From: Pseudoxanthomonas koreensis
GTDB taxonomy: Bacteria; Pseudomonadota; Gammaproteobacteria; Xanthomonadales; Xanthomonadaceae
DNA: 37,127 nt
Assembly: GCF_010093225.1 (NCBI RefSeq)
Contig: NZ_PDWM01000032.1
Span: 1-37,127 of the forward strand
Direction of reading: 5' to 3'
Both the position numbers and the translations under genes were made by a program. Positions 1-9,704 of the stretch are shown in pieces (positions within the stretch are counted from its first letter, which is position 1; each line of letters starts with the position of its first letter). The notes beneath the pieces are model-generated. The model was not told the origin of the DNA. It ran no database searches and saw only the letters and a program-made list of their open reading frames with translations.

Positions 1-2
1 CC

Positions 3-569
3 CCCGCCCCTGACCACGCCGGTCTCGCCGTGCGCGCCGACTGGCCCTCCCGCACGGTTGCCGCTGATCGAGGCGTCAGCGCCCCAACCGATGACGGTTC
101 GGGCGACGGTCTGGCCTCGTCCGCCCTGGTGACCCCGGGGGGTCCGCCGCCGGTGGCCCCGGCACCGCCGGCCCCGCCGCCGCCGCCGCCGCCGCCGGTC
201 GAGCCGCCGACCACCCCGATCAGCATCGACCTGAAGGGCGTGAACTTCGACTTCGACAAGGCGACCCTGCGTCCTGACGCGCTGGAGATCCTGGGCGAAG
301 CCTCGGAGATCCTGCGTCGCTATCCGGAACTGCGCGTCGAAGTGGCTGGCCACACCGACCTGTGCGGCCCGGAGGACTACAACCAGAAGCTGTCCGAGCG
401 TCGCGCCACCGCGGTCTACCAGTACCTGACCAGCAACGGCATCGATGCCTCGCGCCTGGCCGGTCCGGTGGGCTACGGCGAGAGCCGTCCGCTGGAGCCG
501 ACCGCGCAGACCATGCCGGGCTGCAAGAGCGAGACCAACCGCCGCACCGAGCTGAACGTCCAGAACTGA
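3..569 (+). CDS. OmpA-family outer-membrane protein, 5'-truncated
   Basis: The C-terminal part is an OmpA-like peptidoglycan-binding domain: it has the opening GVNFDFDKATLRPDA, the core GHTDLCGPEDYN and SERRATAVYQYL, and the end NRRTELNVQN. Such domains anchor the outer membrane to peptidoglycan. A proline-rich linker precedes it (about 155-225). The frame is open to the window edge, so the beta-barrel half lies outside. The GTG at 30 is not a credible start. Before about position 155 the translation reads like a damaged version of the usual end of the barrel: fragments such as RTVA, GVSAPTDD and LAS are recognisable, but expected aromatic and hydrophobic residues are replaced. This suggests a low-quality contig end (see findings). 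The domain call is secure; the N-terminal 50 residues are not reliable. Confidence 0.9.
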   Translation, partial: PAPDHAGLAVRADWPSRTVAADRGVSAPTDDGSGDGLASSALVTPGGPPPVAPAPPAPPPPPPPPVEPPTTPISIDLKGVNFDFDKATLRPDALEILGEASEILRRYPELRVEVAGHTDLCGPEDYNQKLSERRATAVYQYLTSNGIDASRLAGPVGYGESRPLEPTAQTMPGCKSETNRRTELNVQN

Positions 570-593
570 CCGGACGCCAAGCTGCAGTACCAC

Positions 594-625
594 AAGGCCC
601 GGCATCTGCCGGGCCTTGTTTTTTT
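594..625 (+). terminator. Rho-independent terminator after the OmpA gene
   Basis: A perfect 11-bp stem AAGGCCCGGCA/TGCCGGGCCTT with a very short TC loop (a few inner pairs probably open) is followed by G and seven T. It lies 24 bases after the OmpA stop codon. Confidence 0.93.
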
Positions 626-721
626 GTGCGCGGTGGCCGCCGCAATACGTGCCGGCCATCCTTGTATCGGATGCCCCCACTACCTACACTCGGTCGCATC
701 TGTTCCGTGGGAAATCCAACG

Positions 722-1228
722 ATGCGCGCCTTCGCCACCGCCGGCCTGCTGGCCCTTGTCACCGTCCCGGCCATCGCCAACGCCGCGCAGGATTGCCGCG
801 GTCCACTGGTGCAGGGGCCACTGGCGTTGCCGGCGACGGTCGCCGTCCCGGTCGCGTCCGAACTGGGGTCGCGGCATTCCCAGCTGGGCATGCCCAGCGG
901 CGTGCTGGCGCAGCCGGCCGACGCGGCGCAGTCGCTGGACCGGGTGCTGCTGCGCCTGCGCATCGTCAATTGCCGCGACATCGCCCAGGCGCTGCCGGCA
1001 GCGCGCGCGGTAGCCAACCCCGGCGACCCGGCGGCCTACAAGCCCAAGACCCAGTACGACAACACGCCGTACCGCTTCAACATGACCCAGAACGGCAAGC
1101 GCATGACCGCCGACGATTTCGACGCGTGGCTCAAGGCCAACGGCTACAGTGCCGGCCGCCGCGCCGACACCGCGCCGGCCCCGGCGGCGCAGCCCGCCGC
1201 ACCGGCGACCACGCCCGGCAAGAACTAG
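722..1228 (+). CDS. Exported small protein with NGKRMTADDFDAWLKA motif
   Basis: 168 residues. A signal peptide is clear (MRAFATAGLLALVTVPAIANA, cut before AQDC). The mature part has two cysteines (QDC and VNC), which could form a periplasmic disulfide. Residues ~119-141 hold the motif RFNMTQNGKRMTADDFDAW followed by LKANG, and the tail is Ala/Pro-rich. The same motif occurs in the lipoprotein at 2140-2634, two genes downstream. I do not recognise a named family with a known function; motifs of this kind recur in exported proteins of Xanthomonadales. The ATG at 722 is chosen because the signal peptide begins there; the frame is open further upstream without a leader. Role unknown; probably periplasmic. 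Confidence 0.75.
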   Translation: MRAFATAGLLALVTVPAIANAAQDCRGPLVQGPLALPATVAVPVASELGSRHSQLGMPSGVLAQPADAAQSLDRVLLRLRIVNCRDIAQALPAARAVANPGDPAAYKPKTQYDNTPYRFNMTQNGKRMTADDFDAWLKANGYSAGRRADTAPAPAAQPAAPATTPGKN

Positions 1229-1238
1229 TACCGCGCGC

Positions 1239-2051
1239 ATGGACGGGAAGGGTTCCCGTCCACGCCCGCCGCGCGTGAGCGGAGGTGCCGCTGGCGCCCC
1301 GCAGCGCAGGCATGGCCTGGCGCGGGTGATCTCGAAGGCGGGGCTGTGTTCGCGCAGCGAGGCGGCGCGCTGGATCGGCGAAGGCCGCGTGCGCGTGGAC
1401 GGACGCATCGTCCGCGATCCCGAGTATCCGCTGCACGACGGTATGCGCCGCGTGCGCATCGACGGCGCCGGGGCGCCGCCGCCGCAACAGCGGCACTACC
1501 TGGTGCTCAACAAGCCGCGCGGGCTGGTCACCACCGCGCGCGACGAGCGTGGCCGCGACACCGTCTACCGCTGCCTGGAAGGATCGGGCCTGCCCTGGCT
1601 GGCGCCGGTGGGGCGGCTGGACAAGGCCAGCGAGGGGCTGCTGCTGTTCTGCAATGACCCGGAGTGGGCGGCCGCGGTGCTCGATCCACGCACCGGGCCG
1701 GACAAGACCTACCACGTGCAGGTCGACCGGGTGCCCGACGACGCCCTGCTGCGGGCCTTGCGCGAGGGTGTGGAAGACGATGCCGACGGCGCCCGCCTGC
1801 GTGCGAAGTCGGCCACGCTGCTGCGCAGCGGCACGCGCAATGCCTGGCTGGAGATCGTGCTGGACGAAGGCCGCAACCGGCAGATCCGGCGCCTGCTCGC
1901 CGCCTTCGACGTCGGCGTGCTGCGGCTGGTGCGGGTGGCGATCGGTGGCCTGCAGCTGGGCACCCTGGCGAAGGGCGCATGGCGCCCGCTCGGCGCGGCG
2001 GAACGGGATGCGCTGGCGCAGGTTGTGCGACCCGGAGCGGTCGCCAGCTGA
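1239..2051 (+). CDS. Pseudouridine synthase, RsuA/RluB family
   Basis: 270 residues. An N-terminal S4 RNA-binding domain (about residues 25-75: GLARVISKAGLCSRSEAARW, then RVRVDGRIV) is followed by the pseudouridine synthase domain. The catalytic aspartate is D128 in GRLDKASEGLLLF, and the family motif EGRNRQIRRLL is near residue 210. These enzymes isomerise one uridine in rRNA. The S4 domain argues for the RsuA/RluB/RluF branch rather than RluE, but the target cannot be told from sequence. The ATG at 1239 is preferred over an upstream in-frame start at 1149, because the latter would overlap the preceding gene and add an Arg/Pro-rich tail. The ribosome binding site is poor. Confidence 0.88.
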   Translation: MDGKGSRPRPPRVSGGAAGAPQRRHGLARVISKAGLCSRSEAARWIGEGRVRVDGRIVRDPEYPLHDGMRRVRIDGAGAPPPQQRHYLVLNKPRGLVTTARDERGRDTVYRCLEGSGLPWLAPVGRLDKASEGLLLFCNDPEWAAAVLDPRTGPDKTYHVQVDRVPDDALLRALREGVEDDADGARLRAKSATLLRSGTRNAWLEIVLDEGRNRQIRRLLAAFDVGVLRLVRVAIGGLQLGTLAKGAWRPLGAAERDALAQVVRPGAVAS

Positions 2052-2139
2052 GAACCGGTCCACAGATCCCGAACCGCGACGGTTTTCCGGCGCCTCCAGC
2101 CCGTAGAGTCCCCCCGTCTACACCGCGGGGAGTTGCGTC

Positions 2140-2634
2140 ATGCGTCCACGTATCCGGGGATTCCAGCTGTTCGCGCTCGCGCTCGCGACGCTCGTGCTGG
2201 CCGCCTGCGCGGGGCGGGAGTCCAGGGCCACCACCGCAAAGCCGGCACCGGCAGCCGTCGCCAAGCCCGACGACCGCTATGGTCATCGCTTCCACATGGT
2301 CCAGAACGGCAAGCGCATGACCGCCGACGACTTCGATGCGTGGCTGAAGGCGAAGGGGTTGCGGGTCCAGGGCGGCAAGGTGGTGGCGGCTTCGCAGGGC
2401 GCCTCGGGCAACGCAGCCAAGGCCGGCGGCACGGCGAAGTCAGCGGCAAAGGGCGCGACGCCGGTGGCCAACGCCTCGTCGAGGCCTGCGGCAACTGCGA
2501 AGACCGCCGGTGCCGCGAAGGCAACGAAGGCAACCGGCGCTGCGAACTCGAGCGCGACCGGCAAGGCCAAGGCCGGGGCCAAAGAGGAAAAGGATCCCGT
2601 CGCCGTGACGACGACCCCGCCCCGCGGCCGCTGA
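2140..2634 (+). CDS. Lipoprotein with NGKRMTADDFDAWLKA motif and Ala/Lys-rich tail
   Basis: 164 residues. The lipobox LVLAAC puts the lipidated cysteine at position 23. Residues ~49-74 carry RFHMVQNGKRMTADDFDAW followed by LKAKGL, almost identical to the motif in the exported protein at 722-1228. The rest (residues ~80-150) is low-complexity Ala/Lys/Gly/Thr, probably extended and able to cross the periplasm or touch anionic polymers. GGGGAG lies 7 bases before the ATG. No enzymatic domain is visible. It may act in the cell envelope together with its paralogue; this is inference. It is convergent with kbl, 31 bases away. Confidence 0.8.
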   Translation: MRPRIRGFQLFALALATLVLAACAGRESRATTAKPAPAAVAKPDDRYGHRFHMVQNGKRMTADDFDAWLKAKGLRVQGGKVVAASQGASGNAAKAGGTAKSAAKGATPVANASSRPAATAKTAGAAKATKATGAANSSATGKAKAGAKEEKDPVAVTTTPPRGR

Positions 2635-2665
2635 GCGGTGGGGGCGGCCGCCGCGCCGCGATGAC

Positions 2666-3865
2666 TCAGCCGCCGATCACGCCCAGTTCGCGGCCGATCC
2701 GGGTGAACGCATCGATCGCGCGGTCCAGGTGTTCGCGGGTATGCGCCGCGCTCATCTGCGTGCGGATCCGCGCCTGGCCCTGCGGCACCACCGGGAAGAA
2801 GAAGCCGATCGCGTAGATGCCTTCCTCGAGCAGGCGCGCGGCGAATTTCTGCGCCAGCGGGGCGTCGTACAGCATCACCGGGCAGATCGGATGGGTGCCG
2901 GGCTTGATGTCGAAGCTGGCCGCGGCCATGCGTTCGCGGAAGTACGTGGTGTTCTCCTGCAGCCGGGTGCGCAGGTCGCCGGCGGCGGCCAGCATGTCGA
3001 CCGCCTTGATGCCCGCGGCGACCACGTGCGGCGGCAGCGAGTTGGAGAACAGGTACGGGCGCGAGCGCTGGCGCAGCAGTTCGATGATTTCCGCGCGCGC
3101 GGTGGTGAAGCCGCCCAGCGCGCCACCCATCGCCTTGCCCAGGGTGCCGGTGAAGATGTCGACCTTGTCCATCACGCCCTTGACCTCGGCCGAGCCGCGG
3201 CCGCTCGCGCCGAGGAAACCGGTGGCGTGGCATTCGTCGATATGGACCAGTGCGTCGTACTTCTTCGCCAGCGCGGTGATCTGGTCCAGCGGGGCGATGA
3301 AGCCGTCCATCGAGAACACGCCGTCGGTGGTGACCATGACGGTCCGCGCACCATCGGCGCGGGCCTGCTGCAGCTGCTTCTCCAGGTCGGCCATGTCGCA
3401 GTTGGCGTAGCGGTAGCGCCGGGCCTTGCACAGGCGCACGCCGTCGATGATCGAGGCGTGGTTGAGCGCGTCGGAGATGATCGCGTCGTTCTCGTCCAGC
3501 AGCGGTTCGAACAGGCCGCCGTTGGCGTCGAAGCAGGCCGCGTACAGGATCGTGTCCTGGGTGCCGAAGAAGCCGGCGATGGTCTTCTCCAGCTGCTTGT
3601 GCAGGTCCTGGGTGCCGCAGATGAAGCGCACCGAGGCCATGCCGAAGCCGTGGCTGTCCAGCGCCGCCTTGGCAGCGGCGATCACGTCGGGGTGGTCGGC
3701 CAGGCCCAGGTAGTTGTTGGCGCAGAAGTTCAGCACCCGGCGGCCGTCGGCCAGTTCGATCTCGGCCGACTGCGGGCTGGTGATGACCCGCTCGGCCTTG
3801 AACAGGCCCTGTTCGCGCAGGCCCTCCAGCTGCGTGGCATAGCGGGCGAGGGCGGCGTCGGACAT
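2666..3865 (-). CDS. kbl: Glycine C-acetyltransferase (2-amino-3-ketobutyrate CoA ligase)
   Basis: 399 residues, close to E. coli Kbl (398). It is a PLP-dependent alpha-oxoamine synthase. Visible signatures are [16 protein letters not shown] near residue 50, [12 protein letters not shown] (the PLP-ring Asp/His region), and [10 protein letters not shown] with the Schiff-base lysine near residue 245. It cleaves 2-amino-3-ketobutyrate with CoA to glycine and acetyl-CoA, the second step of threonine degradation after threonine dehydrogenase. Its partner tdh is not adjacent but lies at 10508-11542 on the same strand, on the far side of the sulfate transport genes. The start fits the usual N-terminus. 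Confidence 0.96.
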   Translation of the reverse strand: MSDAALARYATQLEGLREQGLFKAERVITSPQSAEIELADGRRVLNFCANNYLGLADHPDVIAAAKAALDSHGFGMASVRFICGTQDLHKQLEKTIAGFFGTQDTILYAACFDANGGLFEPLLDENDAIISDALNHASIIDGVRLCKARRYRYANCDMADLEKQLQQARADGARTVMVTTDGVFSMDGFIAPLDQITALAKKYDALVHIDECHATGFLGASGRGSAEVKGVMDKVDIFTGTLGKAMGGALGGFTTARAEIIELLRQRSRPYLFSNSLPPHVVAAGIKAVDMLAAAGDLRTRLQENTTYFRERMAAASFDIKPGTHPICPVMLYDAPLAQKFAARLLEEGIYAIGFFFPVVPQGQARIRTQMSAAHTREHLDRAIDAFTRIGRELGVIGG

Positions 3866-3927
3866 GGCGCAAATCCTTATCGGAAAAGGAAAACGGGGAT
3901 TTTAGCGGGTCGGCGCAGGCGACGCTG

Positions 3928-3997
3928 GCTTAATGCTGATCCGCTATAAGGGCGCGCCCCATATTCATTTCCCGCGCCGAACCTGAATAGGGAATAT
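3928..3997 (+). promoter_or_regulatory. AT-rich control region of the sulfate operon (candidate)
   Basis: An AT-richer patch in otherwise GC-rich DNA lies 45-115 bases before the porin ATG. It contains CTTA (3929-3932) and TATAAG (3945-3950, one base off a -10 box), which form an interrupted inverted repeat, followed by ATATTC (3961-3966) and its complement GAATAT (3992-3997). Such spaced AT-rich dyads are what LysR-type regulators such as CysB bind. The CysB link is inferred from the sulfate genes downstream; no clear -35 box is seen. Confidence 0.35.
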
Positions 3998-4041
3998 CCT
4001 CGCATCCGGCCAGCAGGCCCAACCCAGGTGGGAGCGGTTCC

Positions 4042-5496
4042 ATGCAGCGACGCAATGAAGGACGAGGCGCGGGCGGTACACCGGTGGCCTGGCTGGCCGG
4101 AGCGCTGGCCTGCGCGCTGGCGGCCCCGGCCTTCGCCCAGGGCAAGAAGCCCACGGTGGAGGAGCTGCTGAGCCGCCTGGAGGCGCTGGAGCAGCGCTAC
4201 GGTGGCCAGGCCGCCAACCAGGCCGACGGCGCCACCACGCTCGACCTGGCCGCGCTGGACCAGCGCCTGCGGGTGCTGGAGCGCAACCTCGAACTGCAGG
4301 AAGAGGCGAGGGTGGCGAAGGAGAAGGAGGCGCCGGTGGTCGCGGTCAACGACAAGGGCGCCTCGTTCAAGTCGGCCAGCGGCGATTACGAGCTCCGTTT
4401 CCGCGGCCTGCTGCAGGGCGACGGCCGCTTCTACAACAGCGGCGTGCCGGCGGGCACCAACGACACCTTCCTGCTGCGCACCGCGCGTCCGATCTTCGAA
4501 GGCACCCTGGGCAAGTGGGTCGGCTACCGCTTCACCCCGGAATTCGCCGGCGACAGCGCGACCATCGTCGATGCCTACGCCGACCTGAAGTTCTCGCCGG
4601 CCGCGACCGTGCGCCTGGGCAAGTTCACCTCGCCGGTCGGCCTCGAGCGGCTGCAGTCGTCCTCGGCGCTTTCGGCGGTCGAGCGCGGCATCGCCAGCGA
4701 ACTGGCGCCCAACCGCGACATCGGCGTGCAGCTGCAGGGCGACCTCGGCGGCGGCCGCGCCAGCTACGCCATCGGCGTGTACAACGGCGCGGTCGACGGC
4801 CGCGATGCGCCCAGCACCAATCCGGACGACGACTTCGAGTACGGCGCGCGGCTGTTCTTCGAACCCTTCAGGAACGACGCCAGCGCGTGGTCGGGGCTGG
4901 GCTTCGGCATCGGCGCCAGCGTCGGCGACACCCATGGCAGCGGCAACAACTTCCTGCCGCGCTACCGCACGCCGGGCCAGGTGCAGTTCTTCAACTACCG
5001 CGGCACGGTGGCCGCCGATGGCCGCCGCACCCGCTGGTCGCCGCAGGCCTACTACTATCGCAACCGCTTCGGCCTGCTCGCCGAGTACATCGAGTCGGCG
5101 CAGGAAGTGCGCCTGGGCGCGGACACGGCCGAACTGGACAACACCGCCTGGCAGGCCACCGCCAGCTGGGTGCTCACCGGCGAGGACGCTTCGTACCGCG
5201 GCGTGGTCAAGCCTTCGCGCCCGCTCAGCCCCGGCAAGGGCGGCTGGGGCGCCTGGGAGCTGGTCGGGCGTTACGGCGAACTGGACGTGGACGACGGTGC
5301 GTTCCCGCTGTTCGCCGACCCGGCCGTGGCCGCGCGCAGCGCGCAGACCTGGACGGTGGGCGTCAACTGGTACCTCAACAGCAACCTGAAACTGGTCGCC
5401 AACTACCTGCAGACGGGCTTCGACGGCGGTGCCGCCGCCGGCGCCGACCGCACGGACGAGAAGGCGGTGTTCACCCGGCTGCAGGTCGCGTTCTGA
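4042..5496 (+). CDS. OprP/OprO-type porin of the sulfate import operon
   Basis: 484 residues. A signal peptide ends at AAPAFA (about residue 32). A short coiled-coil segment follows ([18 protein letters not shown] and [17 protein letters not shown]), as in trimeric OprO/OprP porins. The rest is a beta barrel with alternating aromatic residues and a C-terminal phenylalanine (FTRLQVAF), typical of outer-membrane proteins. The family includes the phosphate porin OprP, but this gene lies only 28 bases before the sulfate-binding protein gene and is the first gene of that run. A sulfate or general oxyanion channel is therefore more likely than a phosphate one; this is inference from context. Confidence 0.85.
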   Translation: MQRRNEGRGAGGTPVAWLAGALACALAAPAFAQGKKPTVEELLSRLEALEQRYGGQAANQADGATTLDLAALDQRLRVLERNLELQEEARVAKEKEAPVVAVNDKGASFKSASGDYELRFRGLLQGDGRFYNSGVPAGTNDTFLLRTARPIFEGTLGKWVGYRFTPEFAGDSATIVDAYADLKFSPAATVRLGKFTSPVGLERLQSSSALSAVERGIASELAPNRDIGVQLQGDLGGGRASYAIGVYNGAVDGRDAPSTNPDDDFEYGARLFFEPFRNDASAWSGLGFGIGASVGDTHGSGNNFLPRYRTPGQVQFFNYRGTVAADGRRTRWSPQAYYYRNRFGLLAEYIESAQEVRLGADTAELDNTAWQATASWVLTGEDASYRGVVKPSRPLSPGKGGWGAWELVGRYGELDVDDGAFPLFADPAVAARSAQTWTVGVNWYLNSNLKLVANYLQTGFDGGAAAGADRTDEKAVFTRLQVAF

Positions 5497-5524
5497 CCTG
5501 CCACCCCACAACCGGAGCATGCAC

Positions 5525-6550
5525 ATGAAGAACTTCCCACTCCGCGGGTCCGCGATCCGCCTCGGCGCGGCCGTGTTCGGCCTGGTCCTGGCGGCCGGCG
5601 CGATCGCCAGGGACGCGCAGCTGCTCAACGTGTCCTACGACCCCACCCGCGAGCTGTACAAGGACTACAACGCCGCCTTCGCCAGGCACTGGCAGGCGAC
5701 CCAGGGCCAGAAGGTGGCGATCGAGACCTCGCACGGTGGCTCGGGCAAACAGGCCCGCGCGGTGATCGACGGCCTGGAGGCCGACGTGGTCACCCTGGCG
5801 CTGGCCTACGACATCGACTCGATCGCCGAGCGCGCGAAACTGTTTCCGGCCAACTGGCAGAAGCGCCTGCCGGAGAACAGCACGCCCTACACCTCGACCA
5901 TCGTGTTCCTGGTGCGCAAGGGCAATCCGAAGGGCATCAGGGACTGGCCGGACCTGCTCAAGTCCGGGGTGTCGGTGATCACGCCCAACCCGAAGACTTC
6001 CGGCGGCGCGCGCTGGAACTACCTGGCCGCCTGGGCCTATGGCCTGAAGATCTTCAAGGGCGACGAGGAGAAGACCCGCAACTTCGTCGCCGCGCTGTTC
6101 CGCAACGTGCCGGTACTCGATACCGGCGCGCGCGGCTCGACCACCACCTTCGTCCAGCGCGGCATCGGCGACGTGCTGCTGGCCTGGGAGAACGAGGCGT
6201 TCCTGTCGATCGAGGAGCTGGGACCGGACAAGTTCGACATCGTGGTGCCGTCGTTGTCGATCCTGGCCGAACCGCCGGTGGCGCTGGTCGACCGCAACGT
6301 CGACAAGCATGGCACCCGCGAGGTCGCCCAGGCCTACCTGGAGTACCTGTACTCGCCGGAAGGGCAGAAGATCGCCGCGAAGCACTACTACCGCCCGCGC
6401 CACCCGCAGCACGCCGACCCGGCCGACATCGCCCGCTTCCCGAAGGTGGAGCTGGTGACCCTCGACGCGGTGTTCGGTTCGTGGTCCGCGGCGCAGAAGA
6501 AGCACTTCGCCGACGGCGGCGTGTTCGACCAGATCCAGGCGAAGAAGTGA
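5525..6550 (+). CDS. sbp: Periplasmic sulfate-binding protein
   Basis: 341 residues. An N-terminal signal peptide ([20 protein letters not shown] onward, cut after AIA) is followed by a mature start [17 protein letters not shown], typical of Sbp/Cys[21 protein letters not shown] and [18 protein letters not shown] are the conserved sulfate-contacting segments. The protein delivers sulfate or thiosulfate to the CysTWA transporter. Two ATGs are possible (5519 and 5525). GGAG at 5514-5517 is 7 bases from the second and only 1 from the first, so 5525 is chosen. Confidence 0.95.
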   Translation: MKNFPLRGSAIRLGAAVFGLVLAAGAIARDAQLLNVSYDPTRELYKDYNAAFARHWQATQGQKVAIETSHGGSGKQARAVIDGLEADVVTLALAYDIDSIAERAKLFPANWQKRLPENSTPYTSTIVFLVRKGNPKGIRDWPDLLKSGVSVITPNPKTSGGARWNYLAAWAYGLKIFKGDEEKTRNFVAALFRNVPVLDTGARGSTTTFVQRGIGDVLLAWENEAFLSIEELGPDKFDIVVPSLSILAEPPVALVDRNVDKHGTREVAQAYLEYLYSPEGQKIAAKHYYRPRHPQHADPADIARFPKVELVTLDAVFGSWSAAQKKHFADGGVFDQIQAKK

Positions 6551-6584
6551 GCCCTGGCCGATCCCTGCAGCCGTGGAGCCGGTA

Positions 6585-7478
6585 ATGGGCGCCACCCCGG
6601 CCTTGCGCGAACCTGCCACGCCGCCTCCGGGCGGCGTGGCCGTGCGTGCGCGCCGCCGCCGCGTGGTGCCGGGGTTCGGCCTGAGCCTGGGCTACACACT
6701 GGCCTGGTTGGGCCTGATCGTGCTGATCCCGCTGGCGGGCGTGTTCCTGCATTCGGCGCAGCTGGGCTGGGACGGGCTGTGGCGGATCTGGACCGAGCCG
6801 CGCGTGCTGGCGGCGCTGAAGGTCAGCTTCGGCACCGCGCTGGCGGCGGCGGCGTTCAACGCGGTGATGGGCACGCTGGTGGCGTGGGTGTTCGTGCGTT
6901 ACCGGTTCCGCGGCCGGCGCCTGTTCGACGCGATGATCGACCTGCCGTTCGCGCTGCCCACCGCGGTGGCCGGCATCGCCCTGACCGCGCTGTACGGGCC
7001 CAATGGCTGGATCGGCCGCTGGCTGGAAGCGATCGGGATCAAGGTCGCGTACACGCCGCTGGGGATCACCGTGGCGCTGGTGTTCATCGGCCTGCCGTTC
7101 GTGGTGCGGGTGGTGCAGCCGGTGCTGGCCGAGGTCGAGCGCGAGCTGGAGGAAGCGGCGGCCACGCTCGGCGCCGGTCGCTGGCAGACCGTGCGCCGGG
7201 TGGTGCTGCCGGCGGCCTGGCCGGCGGTGCTGGCCGGCTTCGCCCTGGCCTTCGCCCGCGGCGTGGGCGAGTACGGCTCGGTGATCTTCATCGCCGGCAA
7301 CATCCCGCAGGTATCGGAGATCGCGCCGCTGCTGATCACGATCAAGCTGGAGGAATTCGACTACGCGGGCGCGACCGCGATCGCGGTGGCGATGCTGCTG
7401 TTGTCGTTCGCGCTGCTGCTGCTGATCAACACCCTGCAGGCGCGCCTGGTGCGCGGCGAGCGCAGGGGAGGAGGCTGA
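6585..7478 (+). CDS. cysT: Sulfate ABC transporter permease CysT
   Basis: 297 residues with about six membrane segments. The first is at ~25-50 ([20 protein letters not shown]) and the last near the C-terminus. The cytoplasmic EAA loop that contacts the ATPase is visible as [21 protein letters not shown]. The conserved block [20 protein letters not shown] is characteristic of CysT/CysU. A GTG at 6573 is also in frame, but TGGAG at 6574-6578 lies 6 bases before the ATG at 6585, which is preferred. The stop is one base before the cysW start, so the two are probably translationally coupled. Confidence 0.95.
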   Translation: MGATPALREPATPPPGGVAVRARRRRVVPGFGLSLGYTLAWLGLIVLIPLAGVFLHSAQLGWDGLWRIWTEPRVLAALKVSFGTALAAAAFNAVMGTLVAWVFVRYRFRGRRLFDAMIDLPFALPTAVAGIALTALYGPNGWIGRWLEAIGIKVAYTPLGITVALVFIGLPFVVRVVQPVLAEVERELEEAAATLGAGRWQTVRRVVLPAAWPAVLAGFALAFARGVGEYGSVIFIAGNIPQVSEIAPLLITIKLEEFDYAGATAIAVAMLLLSFALLLLINTLQARLVRGERRGGG

Positions 7479-7479
7479 C

Positions 7480-8442
7480 ATGGGTGATACATTGGCCGGC
7501 GTCCTCGCTGTCGAAGGTGGACAGGTGAGCGTGCGCCGCCGCGAACGCAGTCCCGCCAAGCCGGCCTCGCCGACCACCGAGCCGCGCTGGGTGCAGGTGT
7601 CGCTGGTCCTGCTGGCGCTGGCGTTCCTGCTTTCGTTCCTGCTGCTGCCGCTGCTGCTGGTGTTCGCCGAAGCGCTGCGCGGCGGGGTACAGGCGTTCGC
7701 GCGCGCGGTCACCGAGCCGGATGCGCTGGCCGCGATCCGGCTGACCCTGCTGGTCACCGCGATCGTGGTTCCGCTGAACCTGGTGTTCGGCGTCTCAGCG
7801 GCGTGGGCGGTGACCAAGCACGAATTCCCGGGCAAGCGCTGGCTGGTGAGCCTGATCGACCTGCCGTTCGCGGTGTCGCCGGTGGTGGCCGGCCTGGTCT
7901 TCATCCTGGTGTTCGGTGCGCAGGGCTGGGCCTGGCCGCTGGTCGACGAGGGCTGGGACTTCAGCCTGCCGCTGCTCGGCCAGTTCCACCTGCAGCTGCC
8001 GAAGATCGTGTTCGCGCTGCCGGGCATTGTCCTGGCGACGACCTTCGTGACCTTCCCGTTCATCGCCCGCGAGCTGATGCCGCTGATGGAGCAGCAGGGC
8101 GCCGACGAGGAACTGGCCGCGCTGAGCCTGGGCGCCAACGGCTGGCAGACGTTCTGGCGGGTGACCCTGCCCAACATCCGCTGGGCGCTGCTGTACGGCG
8201 TGCTGCTGTGCGGGGCGCGGGCGATGGGCGAGTTCGGCGCGGTGTCGGTGGTGTCGGGCCACATCCGCGGCCGCACCAACACGCTGCCGCTGCATGTGGA
8301 GATCCTCTACAACGAATACGCCTACAGCGCCGCGTTCGCCGCGGCCTCGCTGCTGGCACTGAGCGCACTGGTCACGCTGGTGCTGAAAACCTGGCTGGAA
8401 TGGCGCCATGGCGAATCGCTGGCCGCCAACCACCGCCACTGA
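7480..8442 (+). CDS. cysW: Sulfate ABC transporter permease CysW
   Basis: 320 residues and about six membrane segments. The EAA loop reads [42 protein letters not shown] matches the CysW signature, and [20 protein letters not shown] is the conserved CysW-type C-terminal motif. It forms the membrane channel with CysT. A strong GGGAGGAGG precedes the ATG at 7480. The first ~35 residues are a polar extension before the first membrane segment; a GTG at 7528 could be an alternative start. Confidence 0.95.
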   Translation: MGDTLAGVLAVEGGQVSVRRRERSPAKPASPTTEPRWVQVSLVLLALAFLLSFLLLPLLLVFAEALRGGVQAFARAVTEPDALAAIRLTLLVTAIVVPLNLVFGVSAAWAVTKHEFPGKRWLVSLIDLPFAVSPVVAGLVFILVFGAQGWAWPLVDEGWDFSLPLLGQFHLQLPKIVFALPGIVLATTFVTFPFIARELMPLMEQQGADEELAALSLGANGWQTFWRVTLPNIRWALLYGVLLCGARAMGEFGAVSVVSGHIRGRTNTLPLHVEILYNEYAYSAAFAAASLLALSALVTLVLKTWLEWRHGESLAANHRH

Positions 8443-8451
8443 GGAAGAGAC

Positions 8452-9507
8452 ATGGCGATCAGGATCGAACACCTCGACAAGAAGTTCGGCGCCTTCGCCG
8501 CGCTGGCCGGCATCGACCTGGAGATCCGCCAAGGCGAGCTGCTGGCGCTGCTGGGGCCTTCGGGTTCGGGTAAGACCACGCTGCTGCGGGTGATCGCCGG
8601 GCTGGAGCATCCGGACGCGGGCCGGGTGCTGTTCGGCGGCGAGGACGCGACCGGGTTGAGCGTGCAGGAGCGGCGCGTGGGTTTCGTGTTCCAGCACTAC
8701 GCGCTGTTCCGGCACCTGACCGTGGCCGACAACATCGGCTTCGGCCTGCAGGTGCGGCGCGGTCGCGAGCGCTGGCCGGCGGCGAGGATCTCCAGTCGGG
8801 TCGAGGAGCTGCTGTCGCTGGTGCAGCTGCAGGGGCTGGGCGGGCGCTATCCGGCGCAGCTGTCCGGCGGCCAGCGCCAGCGCGTGGCGCTGGCGCGCGC
8901 GCTGGCGATCGAGCCGCGCGTGCTGCTGCTGGACGAACCGTTCGGCGCGCTCGACGCGCAGGTGCGCCGCGACCTGCGCGCCTGGTTGCGCCAGCTGCAC
9001 GAGCAGACCGGGCTGACCACGGTGTTCGTCACCCACGACCAGGAAGAGGCACTGGAGCTGGCCGACCGCGTGGCGATCCTCAACCACGGCCGGATCGAGC
9101 AGCTGGCCACGCCGGCCGATGCCTACGACCGGCCGGCGTCGCCGTTCGTGTACTCGTTCGTCGGCGCGGTCAACCGCCTGCGCGGCCGCCGCCAGGGCGA
9201 CCGCATCGAGGTCGCCGGGCTGTCGTTGCCGGCCGGCGGTTCCACGCATGCCGGTGCCGCACCGGGCGATGGTCCGCTGGACCTGTTCGTGCGCCCGGAG
9301 GACCTGCGCCTGGGCACGGGCGGCTGGCCGGCGACCATCGTGGCCAGCCAGCGCAGCGGCCCGCGCCTGCGCCTGCGTGCGCGGCTGGAAGAGGGCGAGG
9401 GCCAGGAGGTGGAACTGGAGCTGCCGGTCGATGCCGAGCGCGTGCATCCGCCGGGCAGCAGGGTCGACGTGCTGCCGGTGCGCTTCGGCGCCTTCCCCGC
9501 CGCGTAG
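8452..9507 (+). CDS. cysA: Sulfate ABC transporter ATP-binding protein CysA
   Basis: 351 residues. Walker A is GPSGSGKTT (~residues 40-48), the signature motif is [15 protein letters not shown], Walker B is [13 protein letters not shown] and the H-loop is [18 protein letters not shown]-terminal TOBE-like regulatory part follows from about residue 240 ([11 protein letters not shown]). It hydrolyses ATP to drive sulfate/thiosulfate import through CysTW. It starts 9 bases after cysW and is the last gene of the operon; no hairpin terminator is seen directly after it. Confidence 0.96.
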   Translation: MAIRIEHLDKKFGAFAALAGIDLEIRQGELLALLGPSGSGKTTLLRVIAGLEHPDAGRVLFGGEDATGLSVQERRVGFVFQHYALFRHLTVADNIGFGLQVRRGRERWPAARISSRVEELLSLVQLQGLGGRYPAQLSGGQRQRVALARALAIEPRVLLLDEPFGALDAQVRRDLRAWLRQLHEQTGLTTVFVTHDQEEALELADRVAILNHGRIEQLATPADAYDRPASPFVYSFVGAVNRLRGRRQGDRIEVAGLSLPAGGSTHAGAAPGDGPLDLFVRPEDLRLGTGGWPATIVASQRSGPRLRLRARLEEGEGQEVELELPVDAERVHPPGSRVDVLPVRFGAFPAA

Positions 9508-9704
9508 AGCGGGGCTCGCCCTGCTGCCGTCTCGTCCCCGATGGCGTGCCCGGGAGGCGCGTCCGACCCCGTTTCCGGCACTTGACGGCGGGCAATGTTG
9601 CAACGCAGTATCGGGCTGGTTAATTATTTGTGAATCCGTGAGCGCAGTTGCGGAATGCCCACGGTTCCCCGCCCCGCAACAGCCCCCACGACAGGAGATG
9701 CAGG

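Noticed and set aside
4042-5496. Phosphate-specific porin oprP
   Set aside because: The family fits, but no pst or pho genes are present and the gene leads a sulfate transport operon, so the symbol is not assigned.
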